This document shows positions 10,921 through 19,830 of a stretch of DNA of 64,000 bases, one piece after another (position 1 is the first letter of the stretch; each line of letters begins with the position of its first letter). Under the pieces are notes generated by a model, which saw only the letters and a program-made list of their open reading frames with translations, had not been told where the DNA came from and searched no databases. The DNA is taken from contig CM073199.1 of assembly GCA_037042915.1 (NCBI GenBank), positions 3,812,946 through 3,876,945 of the forward strand. Direction: 5' to 3'. A program made the translations under genes and the position numbers. This DNA is from Auricularia sp. M13. Its lineage: Eukaryota; Basidiomycota; Agaricomycetes; Auriculariales; Auriculariaceae.

Positions 10921-11409
10921 ATGGCTCAAACTGGGGGTGATGATCAGGACAAACGTTACACCGTCGCGTGCCAGATAGTGGAACTGACATGGATCATAAT
11001 TGAAGACGTCCCCAGACCGCTTGAGCACATAGACGCTGAGACGGCCCGCACTTGTAGTATCGCCGGGAAGCTGCAAGCAGTCACCTTTCTTTCGCATCAT
11101 AATCCCTCCGATTGCTACACAACGGATGCGGTGGTACTGGAGCGCATTCCCAACTATTGCTCGTACATCATTGCTTACCGGCAGCCTGACCGTGACAGCT
11201 GGCGTATATGGCCCCAGTGGGTCCCAGGCAATGTGCTCAAGCCCCGCAACGCTCGTTCTAGAGGACGCTGCAGGCTTTCTCTCGACAGTAGGCACCAAGA
11301 GCCCGCTTCTGAAGCATTTACTGAAGGCCCGGGAAGTTCACCGCAGGTGGAGAATGTACCCAAGGAGAATGCACCCAGGAATTATGATGCCGACGACGAG
11401 GCTGAATAG
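10921..11409 (+). CDS. Hypothetical protein, strand uncertain
   Basis: A 162-residue plus-strand frame from the ATG at 10921 (MAQTGGDDQDKRYTVACQIV) to 11409. It has a fairly hydrophobic first half and a polar, acidic C-terminus. A minus-strand frame over nearly the same bases (10861-11298) is equally open and equally protein-like, but it starts only at TTG. One of them may be a real but unrecognised, possibly decayed, gene; both cannot be trusted. No motif was found in either. Confidence 0.22.
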   Translation: MAQTGGDDQDKRYTVACQIVELTWIIIEDVPRPLEHIDAETARTCSIAGKLQAVTFLSHHNPSDCYTTDAVVLERIPNYCSYIIAYRQPDRDSWRIWPQWVPGNVLKPRNARSRGRCRLSLDSRHQEPASEAFTEGPGSSPQVENVPKENAPRNYDADDEAE

Positions 11410-11634
11410 GACACTCTCACGACTGATACTCTACATATCACTGCAACCGAGGAAGCTCCCGCCACTTCGATGTTCTCAGGTTGAATATACTCGTGCCGAC
11501 GATGATTATAGTCCTTATTACCGACGAATAACGTGTTCACCAAGTCGATCTAAAAGCGTCATCTGTCTGCTGCAGCATGAGAAATTGTAGAGCATTGGTT
11601 ACAGCCGTATATTGTTTTGTCCCTTCGAGCCCAT

Positions 11635-12943
11635 TCAACTTGCCCAAAGAGCACCGTCGACGGCGTGTGCGAGGAGACGATGAACTGCCTCGGTCGGATG
11701 TACGGAATCTATGGCAGAAATCGTTAGCGATGGCACGGCGCAACAGTTAGTGATTAGTGGTGCGATTCTCACCATACCAAAAGTACCCCTCAGACTCCCT
11801 GCATTGACAGTACCTGTGATGCGAGTGATGAGACGCACGACCACAGACAAGTAATAGTAGCTCGGAAATCATACCCAGTGATGTTCGTGAAGCCGAACGA
11901 TCCCGCGTTGTCGAGCGCAGAGTTGAACCACGCGTTCGCATCGAACGAGACGACGCGCGTTCCGTTTGCGTGAGACTCAAAACGCGAGACGTGTCGCGCG
12001 AGCGCGGCGTTGAAGCCCGCCACGCGGCTGGCGAGTATGGTCGCGCGCGTTGCGTTATGCGCGTCGAGCGTGTTGGGCAGGCGCTCGCAGGGCGGGACAT
12101 TCAGGAAGAGGTGGGCGCGGGCAAGGCCGGAGTCGTGTACGCGTTGCTAAATGGATGTAAGCTCAGTATTAGTACGGTACGACAAGCGTTGGGAAAAGCG
12201 GCTGAACGTACGACAGCATCAAAATAAAGGCCCATCTCCCGTTCCCAAAACGCGTCAATGTCCCCAATCTCGTCTTCGCGGCCGATGGTATCAATCGAGT
12301 CGTTGATCCCAATCCACCACGCTACCAGAGTTCCGCGCGGGTCGCTGCGCGGTATGACGCCTCGTGCGTAGCGCAGGTACTGCTCTACCTGAAGCGTGAG
12401 CGGCACGATGAAGTCCAAATGACGCGGGAGGAGCGCGTCGTCGATGTCCGCGCCCGCGAAGGCGAAGTCCCACAGTTGGCGGCGGCAGCGTGCGGGCGGG
12501 CCGGAGAAGCAACCTGTTAGGAACTCTAGCTGGTCCCGTGACGCGTGGGTCAGATGCAAAAATACGCAGACGGTGATGTTGAGAAACGAGCGTGCACGCA
12601 CCCAGTTTGAGCCGTCTGAGCTGGTCTGGAAGGAGATGCTATGGGTACTGCATGGCATGGGAGGGGGCATAACTAACGTTCCTCGGGATGATTTCGTTAC
12701 TGAGCAGTTCGTGAGGCGTGAACGAGAAGTTGCTCGCATCGCCGATGAAACTGGCTACCGTGGTTACATTGCAGTTCAGAAGTGATACGCATTCGCGTAC
12801 CTGAAGTTAGCGTGTCCGCGCACGCCGCCGACGAACGAGTACGAGTCGCCGAAAGCGTACACCGCCTGCACGTCGTCCCAGTTGAACGGAGAGGCGCTCG
12901 CCGCCGCCGGAAGGCTCAGAAGGAGGGCCCGAAGCAGAGTCAT
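11635..12943 (-). CDS. Secreted SGNH/GDSL hydrolase, CE16-type acetylesterase (copy B)
   Basis: Paralogue of the esterase at 7069-8360, on the opposite strand. The ATG at 12941-12943 opens a signal peptide (MTLLRALLLSLPAAASAS) followed by FNWDDVQAVYAFGDSYSF, which carries the nucleophile Ser. Later blocks are SSDGSNWV, LTGCFSGPPARCRRQLWDF (nearly identical to copy A), VAWWIGINDSIDTI, LFLNVPPCERLPNT-like sequence, and DSVHPTEAVH with the catalytic Asp and His. Exon edges mirror copy A, including the short exon encoding a YCQCRESEGYFWY-like segment (about 11770-11820). The stop is at 11635-11637. Every catalytic block is kept, so the gene looks functional. A TATA-like ATTATAAT (minus strand) lies about 30 bp upstream of the ATG. 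Role and uncertainty are as for copy A. Confidence 0.87.
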
Positions 12944-14429
12944 GCCACGTAGTTGGCCGCGGCGCGCGTATTATAATCATTGCTCTGGAGGCTCGTGACT
13001 TGGTGTTCTCAATGCGAGAAGCACGGCCCGCGTCGGCCGGTCCGAGCTGCCGCAGGTCGTGGCTTGCGTGAGCGCAGGGTCACGGAGTGAGCGTGTGTTA
13101 TACATCCCGGCGGTGTTATCGAGGTTAATGTGAGGCACGTGGCTGCCTCGAGAGTTGGTGGACTTTTGAACGTGAAGCAGCGGCGTCCCGAGTGAACGAG
13201 TATTCCAAAGAAAACCAAACCTCGTGGCGCCGGAATGAGCATAGCCAGATGACTGCAACTCCAGCAATGAGAATCGTCAAGGCAGTCGGTACTCAGCGAT
13301 GGCAGGGGTCAATCAACAATTCGAACAAGTCATACTACAGTCTTAAGTGTTAATTCAACATTTTCATCAGAACGCAGGGGAGATACTCACCGTAGTAAGC
13401 GTTCTATAGGCGGCAGTAGGGCATATGGAAGCCCGTCGTCGCGGAAAATCCGATCCGTCGTCGCCATAGCAAACGACGGGCAGTTGCGCCAGCAAAATTG
13501 GGTATGGGAGAGGGCCAGCATGCGCTCATACTACGCTGAAAGCAGCGGTACGCCAGGCAACAACATCCCGTGATGGCGCGAAGGGGTCGAAGCTGTGGAT
13601 GTGCACGAATGGGCCCGAATTAAAATCGCGACAAAAGCTGGAGCGCGTCTTCGCGCACATTCTTACGCGAGCAAAAGAATAAACGGGGTACAGATGATTA
13701 GCGAGTGTGCATGTTGCTTCAGGCGGCGTGAAGCAAAGCGCAAATCGGAGTTTCGGACCGCAATGTCCCTTGCCTCCTGCCGGTGATCAGTTGGCAACGA
13801 CGGCTCGGCCTCTCGACCGCACATCGTGCCACAGCACCCATAGCTGCGCAAAATTAATACCCGTCCTTAGTAGGTTCAAGATATTAACGTCGGTACCAGA
13901 GGCTCGCAAGTTGAACAACGCTGTGACGTAAGTAATAGATCATCCACAAAGTCAGCTCTTTATATTTGTTTCTGAAATGGGCTAGGCGCTGTGGGTGGAA
14001 TGCTCTTCTTACAGTCACTGTCATCACGGAGAAATTTACAATAGACGGAACCGCGCTGCCAATCCAAGGGCAGCGAGGTTGGCGCGTCTCGTGAATGCAT
14101 GGACGCCCACGCGATACCAAGAAAGGTGTGTCTCTCATATACAAGAGCAACTGAAGCTCAGCTGCAGCCATTGGTAATGGTCGCGTTCCTACTATTGCAT
14201 CCGTACACCGCAATAACAACTCATGGATCGCCGTCGGCGTCTTCTTGCACCGCTGGTGGCTCGGTCCCGTACTGCGCCCGCGTACATTACGGAGCAACAG
14301 CACAGCTCCTACCTTTGACCCCAACCACGATCATACCGTCGCCGTCCGCCCATTTCAGCGAGCAGGTCTCTCGCGCACGTCTGCTCTTTACCGCCCGCTC
14401 AGGAAGCTTACTATTTTCTCTAATTCGAT
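12944..14429. other. Intergenic, mostly without genes
   Basis: About 1.5 kb. The part next to 12943 holds the copy B promoter. The rest has only short frames. A plus-strand frame at 14099-14536 could contain an upstream exon of the membrane-protein gene at 14430, because CTGCATTTTCCAG at 14476-14488 looks like an intron 3' end. No donor could be paired with it confidently. Confidence 0.35.
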
Positions 14430-15146
14430 ATGATACACCGGCAGGGACGAGTCTCTGGAATGGCAGCTATTGTATCTGCATTTTCCAGGCGCGGAGGCGG
14501 CGACGACGACCACAACGGCGACGGCAAACACAGTGACGGCGGGCACAACGGCGACCATTGCTCGGGCGGCCACGACAAGAGTCATAATAACCCTTCGCGT
14601 CGCGATGGCCATGGCCGTGAATGCAACGGGGGCGGAAACCCCAGCGGTAACGCTGATTACCATATGCCAACGCCAGGCTCTGGATCCGGAAATGCCACCA
14701 CGCCGTCCAGCTCCGCGCAAGCTGTCCCCACAGCTTCTGCATTATCCTCGTCGAAAGGGTTCTCTCCCATCGCCGCGGGATTCATCGGCGCCGTCCTCTC
14801 GTTCGTCGTCGTATCAGTCGTCATATGGGGAACGTACTTCTGCACGCGCCGCAGGAGAGCGCGAAAGGGCCGCGCGAATGAGCTGCCACCGCCTGTGGCA
14901 GACTTCCACGCCGGTCGGCCGGTGCTCATCACGCCCCTCCCTGTATCACAAACATTCACGAATCCCTCAACTTCGACTTTGCCCTACTTCATCAGCGCCC
15001 AGGAGGCCGTAGCACGCGAGGACCGCGACAGTGGAAACCCATTCGCGCGCTCGCACGATCCACGCGAAGTCGATCCGTTTAATGCGCCGTTCGAGTGGAA
15101 GGCAGCCGCTGGCAGTGCGCATCCATCGCACACGCTCTCGGCGTGA
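14430..15146 (+). CDS. Single-pass membrane protein with His/Gly/Asp-rich ectodomain
   Basis: A 238-residue frame with an ATG at 14430 and a TGA ending at 15146. Residues about 20-75 are extremely rich in Gly, His, Asp and Asn (DDDHNGDGKHSDGGHNGD) and could bind metal. Residues 76-108 form a Ser/Thr/Pro-rich stalk. A hydrophobic segment at about 112-134 (AAGFIGAVLSFVVVSVVIWG) is followed by a basic stop-transfer stretch (TRRRRARKGR). The cytoplasmic tail of about 95 residues contains NPFARSHDP and ends SHTLSA. This layout is common in Agaricomycete Ser-rich plasma-membrane proteins, some of them Mid2/WSC-like sensors, but no defining domain is present. The true start may lie in an upstream exon: a probable acceptor at 14488 falls inside the frame, and no clear signal peptide precedes the Gly/His region. 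Confidence 0.55.
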   Translation: MIHRQGRVSGMAAIVSAFSRRGGGDDDHNGDGKHSDGGHNGDHCSGGHDKSHNNPSRRDGHGRECNGGGNPSGNADYHMPTPGSGSGNATTPSSSAQAVPTASALSSSKGFSPIAAGFIGAVLSFVVVSVVIWGTYFCTRRRRARKGRANELPPPVADFHAGRPVLITPLPVSQTFTNPSTSTLPYFISAQEAVAREDRDSGNPFARSHDPREVDPFNAPFEWKAAAGSAHPSHTLSA

Positions 15147-15654
15147 GACGCATACGAAGCTGTATCAATATCTATATTTTTGGTGCAAGGACTTTATGTA
15201 TCGTTCAGTATATGTACTAATCACTTGTAGCCTCTTGTCGCTCGCGAGCAGTATTCCAGAGAGTAAGCGCGAGGAAAACGCAAACCGGGTGCGCGAGAGC
15301 AGGGTGAGAATGAGCTACTGAGGAACCGATACCGCAGTCTTACCCTCCTCTCGTGCTACAGTCAACCACAATTCTGGCAGGATTAATGGATTGAAGACGC
15401 ACCAGCAGGAAAGCCTAGCATACATATTCCTGGTGCAAGAGAGGGATGGGATATACACGGACATTGCGCCGTCCGCTCCGTGCCAAGAAAATACCAGGCG
15501 CACGGCGCGAGGATCCAGGCACGCGGAATGGCGCCGCTCGTGCGGAGAGGCGCGCCGCGCTGCAGGCGTCCCAGACTGTCGTGGTCGGGACTTCGGTCCG
15601 TATCCGAGTTTGGCGAGTTCAACTCCGACGCGTGAAATTTGGACTCCAACAGCT
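15147..15654. other. Intergenic between membrane and kinase-like genes
   Basis: About 500 bp. Overlapping frames on both strands (for example minus 15315-15851) are Arg/Ser-rich and lack motifs. No supported gene. Confidence 0.35.
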
Positions 15655-17577
15655 ATGAGCGACTTCGCACTGACGACCTGGGAGGAGCTCTTGTTCTTTC
15701 TTCCATCTGCCGCGAGCCGCAGGCTCCTAGGCACCGCACGGCGCCGCCGTACACAATGCCAGACCCCAGCGTCGGTCTGCAGTTGTCGACGCCGTCCACC
15801 GGCACTGCACTCCCACAGCGTGCCATCCGCGGTCTTCGTGCGCGCGCGCATATCTCGCGGAGAAGCAGCAGCTGCACGTCCCCATGAGCGGATGTTCCCG
15901 TGCGATACTTGAGGTCGTAGTACTGACGCAATTGACCTACCTGCTCTCTTGCGACGGTGACCGCTCTCTGGATATGCTATGGCTGGTTTACAGAGCCGTG
16001 AACGAGTTTATCTACGATCTCTTCGCATACTAGCGGCCTTGCCATTATCACGTCGTCCGACCGCTGCATCTCGCACCGGTCTCCGGCATGATATTCTCCA
16101 CCGCAACGGATGACCCGGGGAAGCCATGACAGACATGGGTTGGTGATTGCAGGCCATCCTCAGTGCTCAGACGATGTCATTCACAGCTGTGCGATCATCC
16201 CCAAGGTTACGCCGTGGATAGTTACGCGCAGGAGGATGCGAGGAGCATTTTATTCGAGGTTGTATCTCTTAGCTCTCGTTGCACATGCATAACACCACGC
16301 AGGACTACGCGATGCTTTATAGCGGCGCGGAATTCATCTTTGTGGAGCGTTGTAGGGGTTTCTTCTCTTTACCGGGGAGCATTTCCTGATTTACCTCTGC
16401 AGACTCCACGAAGTACGCAGAACAAGCTCTGCGTGTATCGCCAATGTAAAGCTGCTTCGCAAGCAGGGTCAAAGCTAACAACTCGACGTCGTTCCCAGTC
16501 GTCCCCTTCTGGCCGTCGCGCTCGCCTTCAGTATTCCGGGAGTCGAAATTGCCCCACCTGACGGTCCAGAGATTGAATTCACGTTCCCAGTCCCGGCGGT
16601 GATCCCGCCCGTGTATCACACACTCTCGCCTCCAGCCGCGGGTCTCCCAGAGGCAAGTAAACTATGCTCAAGAGTCTTAGCACTCATTTGCTTACTCGAT
16701 ACTCGGCACTCAGAGCATCATTCTCGTGCAAGACCCAGATCAAAAGGGGGAGAGGGACGACTTCATGCCGTCACCAATGTGATCGGCGCCGCCGGAATGG
16801 TCCGCCTGGTCGCAGGGCAGCACGGTCCTTCTCGCGCGCATATTCCGCTGCCAGGGATGCATTGCGTTGACGTGGAGCGTCCGCGCGGATGGTCACGCAT
16901 ACGTCGTGAAGGTCTTCAGGCCTGACAATCAGGGCCAGTTCGAACGCGAGGGCACGGCGATTGACAGCGTCTCCGCGCGCGCTGCGGCGACGTTACGCCT
17001 GGGCTTCTGGGCCGCTACGGCGGCGCGCGCGGCGCCGTGCTTCTGCTGGAGCACGGTGGCCATGCGCTACAAGTACAGGCTATAGGCTGGTTTAACCTCC
17101 TGCTTGCCGATCGGTATGTCGCCACAGGGGATGGACTCTATACGGGCACTGATGAGTCTGCTGCAGCAACGCGCTGTGAACTCTCGCCACCGTGATACAC
17201 GCTCAGTGCATTGAACCTCGCGCCGTGCAATTTCATCCACGCGCCGAACGGCACGATTCGAGTCATCGACTTTGGGCACTCCGACTTCGCCCACGAGTGT
17301 CCTGGCCCCGGCGACATGTGCAACGAGCTTACATCCTCCAATAGGCAGCTTTATCCTGTGCGCGAGATTGTTAACTCGGCCGTAGTCTCCTTCGCAGACT
17401 TTACGTTTGATAGCCCAGCCGCGCAAATGCTCTCCAGGTAAGGGCTTGGACGCCATTGCTTTATCGGGTGAATTGTGTGAAACAACGTTATATGTACATA
17501 GGACAGCGGTCGTCCACGGCGCGTTCATTATGAGGATTGTGCACAGTGGTCTCAACAGCGCGAAGAGGAACGGCTAA
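15655..17577 (+). CDS. Divergent fungal kinase-like protein, possibly a pseudokinase
   Basis: Best read as one multi-exon plus-strand gene. Coding segments by eye: start MSDFALTTWEELLFFLP (15655); an exon ending RAVNEFIYDLFAY (about 15830-16030); CDHPQGYAVDSYAQEDARSI (about 16190); DYAMLYSGAEFIFVE (about 16305); IEIAPPDGPEIEFTFPVP-like sequence (about 16540-16650); WSVRADGHAYVVKVFRP, with a Lys in the VVKV strand (about 16870); YGGARGAVLLLEHGGHAL, hinge-like (about 17013); LNLAPCNFIHAPNGTIRVIDFGHSD, with the DFG Asp (about 17215); then CPGPGDMCNEL. The last exon encodes TAVVHGAFIMRIVHSG and stops at 17577. The order matches the kinase-like proteins expanded in Agaricomycetes. The catalytic-loop position where relatives have HNDLAPRN appears here as SALNLAPCN, so the Asp may be lost. 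Exon edges and start are uncertain, and decay is possible. Confidence 0.55.
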
Positions 17578-17596
17578 TTTATACTGATAGCAGTGT

Positions 17597-19265
17597 CTAC
17601 CGCATGCCAGAATTCTTCTGCGGCTCGAAGATGCGCGGGCCGCGTTCGGGTTTCCTCATGTCTTCGACGACGATGCGCTCCGCGAGAGGGAAGAACGGCT
17701 CTAGATTGGGATGGTACGTGTAGTCCAGGGCGTCCTGTTTGATATAAATGGTCGGGAGTGGTCGCCTGGCGTTAGAAAGCACCAGGGGCAGAGCATCCGA
17801 TGCGACTTGGGAAAGAAAGTTGTGCAGAAACAGCCCCTCAAACCGCCCTGATGTACTCAGAGTGAGGGACTCGAGCGCTGGCATCTGAATCCCGTCTTTC
17901 CTGGTATATCTGCACCGGCCGGTGTCAAAGTATCGCCACGTTTCCGTCTGTAAGTCGGCAGGAATTGTCAGGGTGAGAGAGCGCAGCATTGGTAGTCGCC
18001 TATCCCCGGCTGCCTCTTCATGGAGCTCACAGAACCTATGTATTGGCAGCGATAACGTGACGAACGGCTGCAACACCGCGCAAGGGTCCGGCCGGAATGA
18101 GTCCATGTAGACCTCCTCAAAGCACTGGATCGTCCAGGTGGTGCTTCCTTCGGCGTCGCGCAGATACAGCGTGTTTATGCTGAGTTCCAGAGATCGCCAG
18201 TCGCCGAAACATAGTTCCAAGTACGCCTCTATTGCGTCGGAAAACGTCTCTGCATGATCCAGGCGAAGATCCCGAATTTTGCGACACTTGCAAAGCTGCA
18301 CGATGTGGGCATAGTTCATGGCCCCGCCTGAGCCGCTTAAATGCATGGAGATGAGAAACGGCGGTAAGTCGGTCAACATCGACAGGGACGCCTGACGGAG
18401 CCCAACGAGCTTGACTTTGGTCACACTGGGAAAAGCGTATGCCAATGGCACACAGAAATTTCCTTTATATACGTCCACCTGCAACGTGCGCAGAGTTTCA
18501 AACGGCAGCAGGTTGGACGGGAGCTTGACGCCGGCTAGGTCAAGAGACTCTAGGAACGGAGCACGAAAGCATCCCCATCCTGCAGGCATCGTTTTTGCGT
18601 CGTTCCAACGGTATCGGACGTCATAGCTCGCGTCAACAGTCAGATGCGTGAGCAGAGGTGCGTCCAGAGAGAACATCCGGAAAAAGCTAGAGCTTATGCG
18701 CAGTGTGCCGATTCGATCCATATGTCTAGAGAGGATATCCATGATAGCATTGGGGAGCTTTTCGGACGATTTCTGCCACAAGAACTGGAATGGTAACGGT
18801 TGAGATCGAGGCAGCATCGCCGTAAGTGCTTCCGCGATGCCAGCGTAGTCGTCCCGGAGGCCAGGGGCGTAGTGGCTCCACAGATAGCAGTCGGAAAGCG
18901 CAGTGCTACGCCAGCGGCGCGAGACATGGGTCACCGTGATGCGCCCGCGCAGGTCGAGGCGGCGAAAGCACTCCCGAGTCAGTTCTGTTGGCAGAGAAAT
19001 CAACAGATCGCCGTGCGCGGCGTTCCATTCTTCAGAGAAGTCCTTTGCCGCCGATTCTACAGCCGATATGAGAGCTGAAATGGCGGCGGTGGCGCACTGA
19101 AAGTATGATTGCAGAGTTTTACTGCGTGAAGTGTCAGACGGAGGCGGACAGGGCGATAGAGCGCGATTACGTTTGCAATTCGGCGAGCGATTCGTCAAGC
19201 GTGTCCTTGAGCACGGTTGAGATGCAGTCGCGCACGATCTGCCGACGATGGGGTGAAAGCACCAT
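17597..19265 (-). CDS. F-box protein with degenerate LRR-like C-terminus (copy 1)
   Basis: Probable substrate receptor of an SCF ubiquitin ligase. Two exons: 19171-19265 (MVLSPHRRQIVRDCISTV...) and 17597-19121, joined through a 49-nt intron with a GTAATC donor and a CACGCAG acceptor. This gives 539 residues. The 5' exon is supported because the paralogue at 32162 has a matching one. The F-box lies at about residues 70-112 (LLISLPTELTRECFRRLDLR, then ITVTHVSRRWRSTALSDCYLW). The remainder is Leu-rich, with irregular repeats of the kind seen in this large Agaricomycete family (PSVTKVKLVGL, LRSLTLTIP, LESLTLS) and a final PFFPLAERIVVED. No stop or frameshift was seen. Its stop codon lies 19 bp from that of the convergent kinase-like gene. 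The substrate is unknown. Confidence 0.85.
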
Positions 19266-19830
19266 GCCGAGTGTTAATACGGGTTGAAGAAGCGATCAAC
19301 AAGAGCAAACAAAGGTCCAACCTGGGTCCAACGATCTCACGCTCACGGCGAAAGTGGGTTAGTCCGACGTGTCAATCCCCAGTCAAGTTCAGTCGCAGCG
19401 GAGAGAATTGCGATCTATCTCACATAGCAGGGTGCTCGGAAAAGACGGACGTGACAATGAGGAAGATTGCCAGTGTATGTATGTACGCTGAGCCGCACGT
19501 CGTGGTCATGCTGCTCCTGAACTACAACCAGGAACGCAGAGCGACCTCCCATGTTCGTCCGCCGTGCAGCTGAGGCTCATCACATTTAGCTTCCTTTCGC
19601 ACACAAGATAGCATTGAGGAAGAGAGAATCTCGAAAGCGTTCGATGAATGCACTGGCAGAGCGGGGCTTCTATGTCTATGTGTACATGAGATGAGGATGA
19701 GCGTAACAGAGAATACCAAAAGATCTATGGAATGCTGCGACGACGGACAACCGATGAAAGACACGAGGAGAGAGAAACAGACAAGAAGGTAGCCTATGAG
19801 GGCAAATAATTTACGCAGATCGTGGCAAAA
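19266..19830. other. Intergenic between F-box 1 and TOR
   Basis: About 565 bp separating two minus-strand genes. It should contain the TOR 3' UTR and the F-box promoter. No specific signals identified. Short frames at 19522-19764 look accidental. Confidence 0.4.

Noticed and set aside
15315-15851. Minus-strand 178-codon frame
   Set aside because: It overlaps the first exon of the plus-strand kinase-like gene and has no domain signature.
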